From NCBI RefSeq assembly GCF_014648095.1, contig NZ_BMQL01000022.1, positions 1 through 64,000 on the forward strand: DNA of 64,000 nt, written 5' to 3'. Numbering within the stretch: the stretch's first letter is position 1; each line of letters opens with the position of its first letter. Positions 17,845 to 26,526 of this stretch are shown here, piece by piece. The translations under genes and the position numbers were made by a program. The DNA is from Deinococcus ruber. Lineage in GTDB: Bacteria; Deinococcota; Deinococci; Deinococcales; Deinococcaceae. The notes beneath the pieces are model-generated. The model was not told the origin of the DNA. It did no database searches and saw only the letters and a list, made by a program, of their open reading frames with translations.

Positions 17845-18435
17845 ATGTTCAGATCGCTGCTCGCCGCCACGTTCATGCTGTGTTGCCTGTCTGTTCAGGC
17901 GCAGCTGCGAACGGGCGGCGACACTGTACCGGGGCTGCTCCAGCCTCCAGCCACTCACCAGAGCGTGCCCATGAATCCCTTTGCCAGCACCAGTCCACAG
18001 CTCAGTGCGGCCCGTCCGGTGCTCGAACTGCTGGTCACGTTGGCGCAACTCCGCACCCAGGCGGCGGCACTGGCTCTGACACCGGAACAGGTCGGGGCGC
18101 TACGCCACACGCTGGCTCCTCTGCTGGACGGCACCGAACTCCAGGCGGGTGAGGCCGATTCGCTGCGGGCTGCGCTGTTGGAAGCCCTTACGCCTGCCCA
18201 GCGTCAGCAGTTGGCCGACCAGCGCGAGGCACAGACGGCCCGGCTGCGGGCGCTGCTGTCGCGTGCTCGCCTGGCCTCTGATGAGGGCGGCCCGCAGACG
18301 GCACGCTTCGCCTACAGCCAGTGGGTCGGCTCGGCGGCAGTGTCGGCACTGCTGGCCGATCTGCGGCCTGTGACCGTGACGCACACGGTATGGGCCGCAG
18401 CCCTGCTCACCGATCAGGCTCTGTCAGGCGTTTAA
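17845..18435 (+). CDS. Secreted protein with LTxxQ-like motifs
   Basis: A 196-aa protein with a signal peptide (residues about 1-20, ending VQAQ). The mature part is helical and Leu/Ala/Gln-rich, and contains LTPEQ and LTPAQRQQLAD, resembling the LTxxQ motif of Spy/CpxP-like periplasmic proteins. The similarity is only at motif level and the family is not secure. It follows the metzincin gene by 52 bp and could be cotranscribed with it. A long inverted repeat lies just after its stop. Confidence 0.7.
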   Translation: MFRSLLAATFMLCCLSVQAQLRTGGDTVPGLLQPPATHQSVPMNPFASTSPQLSAARPVLELLVTLAQLRTQAAALALTPEQVGALRHTLAPLLDGTELQAGEADSLRAALLEALTPAQRQQLADQREAQTARLRALLSRARLASDEGGPQTARFAYSQWVGSAAVSALLADLRPVTVTHTVWAAALLTDQALSGV

Positions 18436-18451
18436 CATCAGTTTTCGGCAG

Positions 18452-18498
18452 GCCCGCGTCTGAATTCTGGAAAGAGCATCGCCAGAACAGACGCGGGC
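18452..18498 (+). terminator. Inverted repeat, possible terminator
   Basis: GCCCGCGTCTG (18452-18462) and its perfect complement (18488-18498) form an 11-bp stem with a 25-nt loop just after the small secreted protein gene. The following TGTCTTCATT is T-rich but lacks a clean T run, so termination is likely but not certain. Confidence 0.5.
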
Positions 18499-18559
18499 TG
18501 TCTTCATTGAGTGTTTCTGTAGAACGGGCGCGGCGCTGTCGCCTGCTCCTCGTGGCACG

Positions 18560-20650
18560 ATGGAAGCGATGCCCAGCGAAGCTTTCTGGATTCTCGAAAC
18601 CGACCGTACCGCCTATGCCCTGGGGGTCAGCCCCGAGGGAGCCGTCGTGCACACCTACTGGGGGCCAAAACTGCCCAGAGTGCAGGATTACCCGCGCCCC
18701 GGCGTCACGAAGGAATGGGCGTCGTTCAACCTGCCTGCCCATCTGCTGCGCGAAGAATATCCGGGCCAGGGGGGGGCGAAGTACACCGAAGCCTGCCTCA
18801 GTGCCACCTTCCCGGACGGCACCCGCGACCTCGATCTGAGGTATGTGAGTGCCGAGCAGGTGGGCGACACGCTGAAGATCCACCTGAACGACGCCGTGTT
18901 TTCGCTGGCGGTCACGCTGCATTACCGCGTGCATGCCGCCACCGACCTGATCGAGCGCTGGGCCACCGTTCAGAATAGCGGCAGCGACGCGGTGGAACTG
19001 AACCGTGTGTTCTCGGCGCAGTGGCACGTGCCGGTGGGCCAGCCTTACCGCCTGACGCACCTGACGGGCCGCTGGAACGACGAATTCCACATCGAGCAGC
19101 AGCCGCTGACTCACGGCGTCATGGTGCTGGAAAGCCGCCGCCTGACCACCAGCCACCAGCACAGCCCGTTTTTTCAGCTCGATGCGGGCGACGCGGGCGA
19201 GGAACACGGCGAGGTCTGGTTCGGGGCACTGGCCTGGAGCGGGAACTGGAAGCTGACGGCGGAAGTCACGGACTCGTTGCAGACGCGCCTGAGCCTGGGC
19301 GTGAACGACTGGGATTTTGCGTGGCAGCTTGAAGCGGGCCAGAGTTTCCAGACACCCGCCTGCATCGGCGGGTACACCGCGCAGGGCTTCGGGGCCGCCA
19401 GCCGTGCGCTGCACGAGTTCATCCGTCAGGAGGTGCTGCCCGACGGACACGCGCTGCGAAAGGTGCTGTACAACTCCTGGGAGGCCACCTTCTTCGATGT
19501 CGAGGAAGCGTCTCAGGCCGAACTGGCCGAGGTGGCTGCCGGGCTGGGCGTCGAACTGTTCGTGGTCGATGACGGCTGGTTTCATGGCAGAAACTCCGAC
19601 CGGGCGGGCCTGGGAGACTGGTGGCCCGACGAGCGCAAGTTTCCCGGCGGCCTGACTCCGCTGATCGAACGGGTAAAGGCGCTGGGCATGGAATTTGGCC
19701 TGTGGATCGAGCCGGAGATGGTCAATCCCGATTCCGACCTGTACCGCGCCCACCCCGACTGGGTGATTCACTTTCCCAGCCGCCCGCGTACCGAGGCCCG
19801 CAATCAGCTCATTCTGAATCTGGCCCGCAGCGACGTGCAGGATTACCTGATTTCGCTGCTCGATACGCTGCTGGCAACACATGACATCCGCTTCATCAAG
19901 TGGGATATGAACCGCAACGTGTCTGAACCCGGCTGGCCTGACGCGGGCGCAGACGGCGTGCACGAGGCGCGTGAGCTGTGGGTGCGCTACGTGCAGGGTC
20001 TGTACCGCGTGTGGGGCACCCTGAAGGAGCGGCATCCCGGCGTGACCTGGCAGAGCTGTTCCGGCGGTGGAGGCCGCGCCGATCTGGGCATTCTGCGGCT
20101 GGCCCAGCAGATCTGGATCAGCGACAACACGCACGCCGCCGCCCGCCTCGCCATTCAGGACGGGTACTCGCGGGTCTTTCCGGCCAACACCATGGAAGCC
20201 TGGGTCACCGACGCCGACCGGGGCACGTTGCCGCTGCCGTTCCGCTTCCACGTCAGTATGCTGGGCACGTTGGGGCTGGGCGGACATCTGGCCCGCTGGA
20301 CACCCGAGGAACGCGCCGTGGCCCGCGAGCAGGTGGCGCGGTACAAGGAAGTGCGGGAGGTGATTCAGCGCGGCGACCAGTACCGTCTGAGGTCGGCTCA
20401 GCAGCAGCCGTTCTCGGCAGTCGAGTACGTGAGCAAAGACAGGAGCGAAGCTGTGCTGTTCGCCTTCCGCACGCATATTGCCCGCCCAAGCGAGTTGCCG
20501 CCCCTGTACCTGCGCGGCCTGGATGCCGAGGCGCTGTATACGCTGGACGCATCGGGCGAGACGAAAAGCGGAGCGGCCTGGATGTCGGTGGGGCTGACCC
20601 TGACCCTGAAAGACTTTGAAAGTGTGGTGTGGCGGCTGCGGCGGGAATAG
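18560..20650 (+). CDS. Alpha-galactosidase, glycoside hydrolase family 36
   Basis: A 696-aa cytoplasmic enzyme that releases terminal alpha-1,6-linked galactose from raffinose-type sugars or galactomannan fragments. The GH36 catalytic barrel is clear: FVVDDGWF, then the LGLWIEPEMVNPDSDLY stretch, KWDMNRN (nucleophile Asp), and SCSGGGGRADLGIL. The N-terminal 300 residues are the beta-sandwich domain usual in this family, and no signal peptide is seen. Two ATGs, 18560 and 18569, are possible starts; the second has GGAAG in front. It is not directly flanked by a sugar transporter or regulator; the ABC importer lies 12 kb away. Confidence 0.93.
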   Translation: MEAMPSEAFWILETDRTAYALGVSPEGAVVHTYWGPKLPRVQDYPRPGVTKEWASFNLPAHLLREEYPGQGGAKYTEACLSATFPDGTRDLDLRYVSAEQVGDTLKIHLNDAVFSLAVTLHYRVHAATDLIERWATVQNSGSDAVELNRVFSAQWHVPVGQPYRLTHLTGRWNDEFHIEQQPLTHGVMVLESRRLTTSHQHSPFFQLDAGDAGEEHGEVWFGALAWSGNWKLTAEVTDSLQTRLSLGVNDWDFAWQLEAGQSFQTPACIGGYTAQGFGAASRALHEFIRQEVLPDGHALRKVLYNSWEATFFDVEEASQAELAEVAAGLGVELFVVDDGWFHGRNSDRAGLGDWWPDERKFPGGLTPLIERVKALGMEFGLWIEPEMVNPDSDLYRAHPDWVIHFPSRPRTEARNQLILNLARSDVQDYLISLLDTLLATHDIRFIKWDMNRNVSEPGWPDAGADGVHEARELWVRYVQGLYRVWGTLKERHPGVTWQSCSGGGGRADLGILRLAQQIWISDNTHAAARLAIQDGYSRVFPANTMEAWVTDADRGTLPLPFRFHVSMLGTLGLGGHLARWTPEERAVAREQVARYKEVREVIQRGDQYRLRSAQQQPFSAVEYVSKDRSEAVLFAFRTHIARPSELPPLYLRGLDAEALYTLDASGETKSGAAWMSVGLTLTLKDFESVVWRLRRE

Positions 20651-20656
20651 GGGATG

Positions 20657-20715
20657 GGAAGTAGGGAGGGGGTGAACAGGCCAACAAAGACGCCGTGCCT
20701 ACTCTCCCTACTTCC
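20657..20715. terminator. Inverted repeat between convergent genes
   Basis: GGAAGTAGGGAG (20657-20668) and CTCCCTACTTCC (20704-20715) form a 12-bp perfect stem around a 35-nt loop, between the ends of the alpha-galactosidase and MFS genes. It could act as a terminator in both directions. No T run is evident. Confidence 0.5.
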
Positions 20716-20724
20716 ATCTTTGCC

Positions 20725-22053
20725 CTACTCGCTCCGTTCAGACAGCGCCGCCGAAGTCTGCCGCTGTCCTCTCAGCGCCCACAGCACCCAGCCGCTTTCC
20801 AGCGCCAGCAGCAATGCCGTCAGCAGGAAGGGGGCACGCAGGCCGACATTGACCAGCAGTGCGCCCAGCAGCGGCCCGGCGGCAAACCCCAGCGAGGTGG
20901 CGCTGGCGGTCAGGCCGAAGGCGGTGCCCCGGTCTTCTGGCCTGACCAGTGCGCCAAGCAGCACGTTGGCAGCGGGAATCGTGCCGCCGATAAACAGGCC
21001 CATGACGACCCGGAACACGCCCAGCGCCGTGACGGTGGGGGCGAACACCTGAAGCAGCGCACACACAGCTGCTCCGCCCGCGCACAGTGCCACCACCCGC
21101 TGCGGCGCAAAGCGGGCGGTCAGCCGTCCGGCGAGCAGTGCGCCCACACTGGCGCTGATCGCCACCGATCCCAGGATGGTGCCGGTCAGGGTTGCCACGC
21201 CGTTCTGTTGTGGCCCGGCCAGATCAGCGATGACCAGCGGCAGCACCGGCCCGACGATTGATCCGGCGAGCTGGTCGAGGAAATTCACCACGATGATCGG
21301 AGACAGCAGCACCCAGATCAGGCGTGTGCGGGCGCGGCGTTCGGCCCGGCTGACGGGCACGCGGGTTCGCGCCTGAAAACGCTCGTGGCTGCCGAACAGC
21401 ACCAGCAAGCCCGAAAAAAGCAGCAGCACGGCGGTGGCGGCAAACGACAGGCGGTAACCGAAGTGGTCAGCGATCAATCCGCCGATCAGCGGGCCGCCCG
21501 CCGCGCCTGCGAACACCGCCGTCTGCATCAGCCCCATGCTGGTGCCCAGTTGTCGTTCCGGCACCGCGTCGGCCACCAGCGTATTCGAGGCCGACACGGT
21601 GCCGGTCAGCATGCCCTGAAGCAGCCGCAGTAGCAGCAGCGCCACCGGCCCCTGCACCAGTGCCATCGCCCCCACCACGATCACCCCGGCGAAGGTTGCG
21701 CGGAGCACCATCGCTTTTCGCCCGTAGCGGTCGGCCATGCGCCCCCAGATCGGAGCCATGAAGGCCATGCCCAGGCCGCTGGCAGTGGCAGAGATGCCCG
21801 CCCACAGCGCCGCAGTTTTGGCGTCGTGTACGCCGAGTTGCCTGATATACAGCGGAAGGAATGGCAGTCCCAGCGTGAAGGCGGTCTGGGTGATGAACTG
21901 TGAGGCCACCATGACCCAGAGTGTTCGCTGCCAGGAACTGCGCTGATGCGGGCGTGACACGGCGGCATGATACGCCCGGTCTGGGCGGCGTACCGCTGCA
22001 AGGAAGTAGTGGGAGGTGTCCGGCGTGCGGAAATACTCTCCTGCCCGCTGCAT
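20725..22053 (-). CDS. MFS multidrug-type transporter (MdtG-like)
   Basis: A major facilitator protein of about 440 aa with twelve predicted membrane helices. After the first helix (FITQTAFTLGLPFLPLYIRQLGV), the loop 2-3 motif reads WGRMADRYGRKAMVL, and helix 5 has ASNTLVADAVPERQLGTSMGL, as in drug exporters of the MdtG group. The open frame starts at a TTG at 22125, but an N-terminus beginning 10-15 residues before helix 1 would fit a GTG at 21960; the ATG at 22053 is shown, none has a good ribosome binding site. It should export a drug-like compound using the proton gradient. It is divergent from the Gfo/Idh/MocA gene. Confidence 0.86.
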   Translation of the reverse strand: MQRAGEYFRTPDTSHYFLAAVRRPDRAYHAAVSRPHQRSSWQRTLWVMVASQFITQTAFTLGLPFLPLYIRQLGVHDAKTAALWAGISATASGLGMAFMAPIWGRMADRYGRKAMVLRATFAGVIVVGAMALVQGPVALLLLRLLQGMLTGTVSASNTLVADAVPERQLGTSMGLMQTAVFAGAAGGPLIGGLIADHFGYRLSFAATAVLLLFSGLLVLFGSHERFQARTRVPVSRAERRARTRLIWVLLSPIIVVNFLDQLAGSIVGPVLPLVIADLAGPQQNGVATLTGTILGSVAISASVGALLAGRLTARFAPQRVVALCAGGAAVCALLQVFAPTVTALGVFRVVMGLFIGGTIPAANVLLGALVRPEDRGTAFGLTASATSLGFAAGPLLGALLVNVGLRAPFLLTALLLALESGWVLWALRGQRQTSAALSERSE

Positions 22054-22188
22054 GCCTGACAGTGTGCGGAGGGAGCGTTCTCCGCGCTGGCACAGGTTTT
22101 TCTTCCCTTGGCTGGGGATGCACAAGGGCGTGTGTTCATGACCGATGCACTAAGATTCCCTCAACCCATTTCACACGGAGCGTCCGAC

Positions 22189-23472
22189 ATGACCGACTCA
22201 GCTCAGACAGCCCAGCTCGACCGCCACAGCCTGCCAGCCCGCGTGGTGGTGATCGGGGCTGGCAACCGGGGCGACGCCTACGCCGATTACGCTCTGCTGT
22301 ATCCCGAAGAGCTTCAGATCGTGGGTGTGGCCGAGCAGCGGGCCGAACGCCGCACCCAGTTCGCACAGCGCCACGCCCTGCCGCCCGAGCGAACATGGAG
22401 CGACTGGCGCGACCTATTGACTCTGCCCCGCCTCGCCGACGCCGTTCTGATCTGCACCCTGGACCATCAGCACGCCGAATCCGCTGTGGCGCTGGCAGGG
22501 CTTGGGTATCACATCCTGCTGGAAAAGCCGATGGCTCCCACCGAGGCCGAATGCCAGCGGATCGTAGCTGCCGCCGAAGCAGCGGGCGTGATGCTGGCGG
22601 TCTGTCATGTGCTGCGCTACACGGCCTATACCAGAGCGCTGAAGAAGTTGCTGACCGAAGGGCGGCTCGGACGGATCGTCAGCATCGAACATCTGGAACC
22701 GGTGGGCTGGTGGCATCAGGCGCATTCCTTTGTACGCGGCAACTGGCGAAATGAGCGCGAGAGCAATCCGATGCTGCTCTCCAAGTCATGCCACGATCTC
22801 GACTGGCTCAGTTCGCTGATGGATCAGCCCTGCACCCAGATCAGTTCCTTCGGATCGCTGTTCCACTTCCGCGCCAGCGAGCGTCCAGCGGGTGCCGCAG
22901 ATCGCTGTCTCGACTGTCCGGTTGCTCCGGAATGCGCCTACGACGCGGCGCGGTTTTATCTGGGTCAGCTCGAACAGGGCAATACCGGCTGGCCCCTGGA
23001 TGTCATCACCGCCGATCTGACCGAGGCGGGCGTGCGGGCGGCGCTGCGAACCGGCCCCTATGGACGCTGCGTGTATGTCTGCGACAACGACGTGGTCGAT
23101 CATCAGGTGGTGAGCATGCAGTTTCAGGATGGAGCCACCGCCAGCTTTACCATGACGGCCTTCACCCGTGCGCGGGGCCGCGAAACCCGCATTTTCGGCA
23201 CGCGGGGCGAGCTGTACGGCGACAGCCGATCTCTCCGCGTCTTCGATTTTCTGACGCAGGAGACGCTGGAGATCGATACGGAAGAATTGAGCACAGAGCC
23301 TGCGTCTGCACATGGCGGCGGCGATTTTGGCCTCGTGCGGGCGTTTGTGCGGGCACTCAGAACCGGCGATCAGCGCTTCATTCTGTCTGGAGCACAGGCA
23401 TCGCTGGCGTCTCACCGCCTGGTCTTCGCTGCCGAGGCTGCCCGGCGAGAAGCGACAGTACAGCGACTATAG
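22189..23472 (+). CDS. Gfo/Idh/MocA-family oxidoreductase
   Basis: A 427-aa NAD(P)-dependent sugar-type dehydrogenase. The start is the ATG at 22189 with GGAG 8 nt upstream, although the frame is open further. The nucleotide-binding motif is VVIGAGNRGDAYADYAL, and EKPMA gives the conserved EKP. The C-terminal half matches the substrate-binding fold of the family (HLEPVGWWHQAHSFVRGNW, SKSCHDLDWL). A cysteine pair region (CLDCPVAPEC) is unusual and could bind a metal. The substrate is probably a sugar derivative, unknown. It stands alone between the MFS gene and an intergenic region with inverted repeats. Confidence 0.9.
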   Translation: MTDSAQTAQLDRHSLPARVVVIGAGNRGDAYADYALLYPEELQIVGVAEQRAERRTQFAQRHALPPERTWSDWRDLLTLPRLADAVLICTLDHQHAESAVALAGLGYHILLEKPMAPTEAECQRIVAAAEAAGVMLAVCHVLRYTAYTRALKKLLTEGRLGRIVSIEHLEPVGWWHQAHSFVRGNWRNERESNPMLLSKSCHDLDWLSSLMDQPCTQISSFGSLFHFRASERPAGAADRCLDCPVAPECAYDAARFYLGQLEQGNTGWPLDVITADLTEAGVRAALRTGPYGRCVYVCDNDVVDHQVVSMQFQDGATASFTMTAFTRARGRETRIFGTRGELYGDSRSLRVFDFLTQETLEIDTEELSTEPASAHGGGDFGLVRAFVRALRTGDQRFILSGAQASLASHRLVFAAEAARREATVQRL

Positions 23473-23506
23473 CTGGGAGCAGAACAACGGTTTGCCTGCT
23501 TTAGTC

Positions 23507-23540
23507 TCTCATGTTTTCATACATGAATGAAAGTATGAGA
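23507..23540. repeat. Inverted repeat with 14-bp arms
   Basis: TCTCATGTTTTCAT and ATGAAAGTATGAGA pair at 12 of 14 positions with a 6-bp spacer, 35 bp after the oxidoreductase stop. There is no T run, so it may be an operator or a processing hairpin rather than a terminator. Confidence 0.6.
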
Positions 23541-23640
23541 CAGGTCTTCTCGCCCTCGATTCTGCGACGCCGCCTCTTAATCGGCGATTCGGAGACAGAC
23601 GCACTCTGTTGGTCTTACTGGACTACACAGCTAAACGCTG

Positions 23641-23688
23641 AATTTTAGCCGGGTAGTATTGACAGCCGTAATTTTATCCGGGTAAAAT
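23641..23688. promoter_or_regulatory. Two operator-like boxes upstream of the GIY-YIG-like gene
   Basis: AATTTTAGCCGGGTAGTATT (23641-23660) and AATTTTATCCGGGTAAAAT (23670-23688) share TTTTA-CCGGGTA and start 29 bp apart. The second is an almost perfect palindrome (ATTTTA-CC-GG-TAAAAT with one mismatched position). They end about 48 bp before the gene start and probably bind a dimeric repressor, most simply of the TetR type. Confidence 0.6.
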
Positions 23689-23735
23689 ATCCTCCAGATG
23701 GCTGCACTCCTGAGGTGTCCATCCAAGGATGCGCC

Positions 23736-24071
23736 ATGACCGATTCGCCTGCTGCTCGTGTCTACAAAAATTTCGCTCCTCGCCTGGGCGTCTACCGCAT
23801 CACACATCTTCCCAGTGGGCGTTCGCTGCTCGGCTGGAGTCTGCATCTGGAGGGCATTCTCAACCGCAGCCGTTTTCAGCTCGGTCTGAGTGGGCATCCG
23901 AACAAGGCTCTACAACGCGACTGGAACGCCGATGGTCAGGACGCCTTCCGCTTCGAAATACTCGACCAACTCCAACCGTCTGTTCCCGGAGAAGAACCGG
24001 TTGAAGACCTGAAAGAGCTGCTGACTCTGTGGCAGCTTCAGCTCGACCTGCCTCCAGAGCAGCGGTACTGA
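23736..24071 (+). CDS. GIY-YIG nuclease-like small protein
   Basis: A 111-aa protein; the ATG at 23736 has AAGGAT 5 nt upstream. The motif GVYRI (GIY equivalent) near residue 20, then LLGW in place of YIG, LNRSRFQL with an Arg, NKALQRDWN and FEILD with a Glu match a group of small orphan GIY-YIG proteins of unknown role. Loss of the Tyr in the second motif leaves nuclease activity uncertain. It stands alone, with paired operator-like boxes upstream, so its expression is probably repressed until a ligand appears. Function is not known. Confidence 0.75.
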   Translation: MTDSPAARVYKNFAPRLGVYRITHLPSGRSLLGWSLHLEGILNRSRFQLGLSGHPNKALQRDWNADGQDAFRFEILDQLQPSVPGEEPVEDLKELLTLWQLQLDLPPEQRY

Positions 24072-24126
24072 CACGTTGAGGGCGGGCAGAACAAACTGTT
24101 CTTGCTGGTGAAGTCGTCTGTGCCGT

Positions 24127-24579
24127 TCAGGGCGTGAGCTGTTCGACAGTCGGCAGCCGGAGCGTTCCGCGCCAGTAGCTCTCGATGGTGGTCAGAAGCT
24201 GGTGGTACTCATCGTAGGTGCCGGGCTTGACCACATAGCCGCTGGCGTGGTCGTGATAGGCCCGCTGCACGTCGTCGGGGCTGTCTGAGGTGGTCAGCAC
24301 CAGGACCGGAATCGAGCGCAGATCGTCGCGGGTTTTGGCCTCACGCAGAAACTCGATGCCGTTCATCACCGGCATATTCAGGTCGAGCACGATCAGGTGT
24401 GGACGCAGGCCCCGGCTTCCGCCTGCCCGCTGAGATAACAGATCGAGCGCCTGCTGGCCGTTCTCGACTCTGTGAAGCGTGATGTCTGGAGAAATTTCAC
24501 TCAGCAGTTCCTCGAACAGCGCTGCATCGGCGAATTCGTCTTCGACCAACAAGATGACAAACGGGCGATTAGCAGCCAT
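24127..24579 (-). CDS. Single-domain response regulator (Rcp1-like)
   Basis: A 150-aa receiver with no output domain. The start is the ATG at 24579 with GGAAAGG upstream. Acidic residues near the start (LLVEDEFADAALFEE), the phospho-acceptor Asp in LIVLDLNMPVMNG, Thr in VLVLTTSDSPDD and the conserved Lys in YVVKPGT are all present. Such proteins serve as targets of phytochrome-type or PAS histidine kinases. It is divergent from the histidine kinase gene starting 150 bp away, so the two probably form a pair. Confidence 0.93.
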   Translation of the reverse strand: MAANRPFVILLVEDEFADAALFEELLSEISPDITLHRVENGQQALDLLSQRAGGSRGLRPHLIVLDLNMPVMNGIEFLREAKTRDDLRSIPVLVLTTSDSPDDVQRAYHDHASGYVVKPGTYDEYHQLLTTIESYWRGTLRLPTVEQLTP

Positions 24580-24717
24580 CGTACCTTTCCATAACTGAAA
24601 CCAGAATATCACGGAGCAGGAATGACCTCTTCATGCATATTTGATAAAAGGTGCTGCCACGCGGGCTTTTCGCGGGTGCAATTCTCAATCTTCGTTCATG
24701 ACGGGCGTCTCAGATGG

Positions 24718-24723
24718 TAGCGT
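24718..24723 (+). promoter_or_regulatory. -10 element for a leaderless mRNA (histidine kinase)
   Basis: TAGCGT lies 5 nt before the ATG at 24729 and fits TANNNT. This favours the 24729 start over the ATG at 24714 and suggests no 5' leader. Confidence 0.45.
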
Positions 24724-24728
24724 TGGGT

Positions 24729-25994
24729 ATGCCCCGTCATCTGGTATCTCCGGAGCGCTTTGCCCTGGCGGCCTATGATGCCCTGTCGGCCAATATCGCC
24801 ATTCTGGACGCACAGAGCATTATTGTCGCTGTCAACCGCGCCTGGGACGACTTCGCGCAGGAGTTTGCGGGTGCTGGCCCCACCGCCAATAACGGTCTGG
24901 GGAGCAACTATCTGGCAATCAGCGAGGCAACGACCGGAGACGACCGACCGTATGCGCTGGCGACGGCGGCAGGCATTCGCGATCTGCTGGCGGGCAGGCG
25001 CAAGGTCGCCGAGATCGAATACCCGTGCAAGGTCGCCAACGAGCAGCGGTATTACATGGCCCGCGTGACCGCGTTCGATCAGGATGGCGAGCGCTTCGTG
25101 GTGGTGGCACATGAAGACATCACGCGCCGTAAACGCGCAGAGCTGGCGCTGGAGAGCCTGAACCGCGAACTGGAGGCGCGTATCGAGGCGCGGACACGCG
25201 AGCTGGAAGAAGCTGGACGGGCGGCTGAGCGGCACAATGCCGAACTGGAAGAGAGCAACCGGAACCTGTCGCAGTTCGCGTCGGTGGCGGCCCACGATCT
25301 TCAGGAACCGCTGCGCCTGATCGGAGCCTACGCCGACCTGCTGCGCCACCGCTCCTATGACAGGCTGGATACGCGCAGTCAGACGCATCTGGGACATCTG
25401 CTCGATCAGGTAGGACGCGCCCGTCAGCTGGTGCGCGACGTGCTCACGCTGTCGCGGGTGGCTGTGCGGCCCACGCTTCAGCCAGTCGATATGCGGGCGC
25501 TGTGGGACGCATGTATCGCCACGTTTCCCTGGCCTGACGATACCCGCCTGGAGTGCGCCGACCTGCCGCCGGTTCTGGGCGACGCGGCGCAACTGCGGCA
25601 GCTTTTTCTGAACCTGCTCGGCAACGCGCTCAAGTTCCGTTCGGCACGTCCGCTGGAGCTGTCGCTCCGGGTGGAAGTCGAGGGGCCGCAGCTGCACTTT
25701 CAGCTGACCGATAACGGCATAGGCATCGCCCCGCAGCACCATGAAAAGGTCTTCGTGATGTTCCAGCGCCTGCACAGCCGCACCCCTTCAGGCCTGGGCA
25801 GTAGCGAAGCCCCGACCGGGGGCAACGGCGTAGGGCTGGCGGTCTGCAAAATGGTGGTCGAGCGCCACGGTGGACGGCTGTGGCTGACCTCGGTGGAAGG
25901 ACAGGGCACGACCTTTCATTTCACTCTTCCGGCAGCGCCCTCTGCACACGGCGAGAGTGCCGTGCAGCACAGGAGCGCCCCCGTTTCCGAGTAG
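24729..25994 (+). CDS. PAS-domain sensor histidine kinase
   Basis: A 421-aa cytoplasmic kinase. Residues about 5-140 form a PAS-like domain (ILDAQSIIVAVNRAWDDF, then an HEDITRRKRAE boundary). A coiled coil of Glu-rich repeats (about 135-180) leads to the HisKA motif AAHDLQEPLRLIGAYADLL with the phosphorylated His, and an HATPase domain with an N box (NLLGNALKF), DNGIGI, and GNGVGLAVCKMVVERHGG. The 'HDLQEPLR' variant is typical of bacteriophytochrome-like kinases that signal to Rcp1-type receivers, such as the divergent neighbour. The PAS ligand is unknown. Confidence 0.92.
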   Translation: MPRHLVSPERFALAAYDALSANIAILDAQSIIVAVNRAWDDFAQEFAGAGPTANNGLGSNYLAISEATTGDDRPYALATAAGIRDLLAGRRKVAEIEYPCKVANEQRYYMARVTAFDQDGERFVVVAHEDITRRKRAELALESLNRELEARIEARTRELEEAGRAAERHNAELEESNRNLSQFASVAAHDLQEPLRLIGAYADLLRHRSYDRLDTRSQTHLGHLLDQVGRARQLVRDVLTLSRVAVRPTLQPVDMRALWDACIATFPWPDDTRLECADLPPVLGDAAQLRQLFLNLLGNALKFRSARPLELSLRVEVEGPQLHFQLTDNGIGIAPQHHEKVFVMFQRLHSRTPSGLGSSEAPTGGNGVGLAVCKMVVERHGGRLWLTSVEGQGTTFHFTLPAAPSAHGESAVQHRSAPVSE

Positions 25995-26039
25995 GGGAGC
26001 AGCCCGCACGTCTGGCCCGCGACATCGAACCATGCGGCT

Positions 26040-26045
26040 TATGCT
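26040..26045 (+). promoter_or_regulatory. -10 element for a leaderless mRNA (fluoride channel)
   Basis: TATGCT lies 7 nt before the ATG at 26053. GCGACA, 17 bp upstream, matches the -35 box at four of six positions. This supports the 26053 start and a leaderless mRNA. Confidence 0.5.
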
Positions 26046-26052
26046 GTCAGGT

Positions 26053-26442
26053 ATGCCGATCTGGATTGGAATTGCCCTTGGGGGCGCACTGGGAGCGCTG
26101 GCCCGCTCCGCGCTGAGCACACTGGTTCAGGGCCGCCTGAGCGGAGGGCACTGGGCGGGGTTTCCGCTGGGCACGCTGCTGATCAATGTGCTGGGCAGCT
26201 TCCTGCTGGGCCTGATCATGGCGCTGAACCTGCGCGGTCTGCTGAGTGCGCCGCTGCGTCTGGCGCTGGGAACTGGCTTTGTCGGGGCGTTTACCACCTT
26301 CAGCACCTTCGAATGGGAGAGCAGCGCTCTGCTGCGGGGCGGCGAGGGGCTGCGGGCGGGGCTGTATATCTTCGGCAATCTGCTGGCCGGATATGTGGCC
26401 GTGCTGCTGGGGCGCTGGCTGGGCGAGCGCTTCGCTTCCTGA
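26053..26442 (+). CDS. crcB: Fluoride ion channel CrcB/FluC
   Basis: A 129-aa membrane protein that dimerises to form a fluoride-selective channel, exporting fluoride that accumulates in the cytoplasm. It has four predicted helices, the N-terminal ALGGALGALARSALS stretch, GTLLINVLGSFLLG with the conserved Asn, and GFVGAFTTFSTFEWE, the polar track of the pore. The start chosen (26053) gives the usual family length; earlier in-frame ATGs at 25957 and 26032 would add a hydrophilic extension overlapping the kinase gene. I do not see a fluoride riboswitch upstream, and the short spacing argues against one. Confidence 0.95.
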   Translation: MPIWIGIALGGALGALARSALSTLVQGRLSGGHWAGFPLGTLLINVLGSFLLGLIMALNLRGLLSAPLRLALGTGFVGAFTTFSTFEWESSALLRGGEGLRAGLYIFGNLLAGYVAVLLGRWLGERFAS

Positions 26443-26526
26443 GCCCGCCTCCAGAGCTGCGGGGCCGAAGAAGTGCTGTGTGGGCGCTGCCTGTTCTCAC
26501 CGCTCCTCATGAAGTAGGCTGATTTC

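Noticed and set aside
18407..20476. A 689-codon antisense frame opposite the alpha-galactosidase gene
   Set aside because: The sense frame has GH36 motifs. The antisense product is compositionally typical of a shadow frame.
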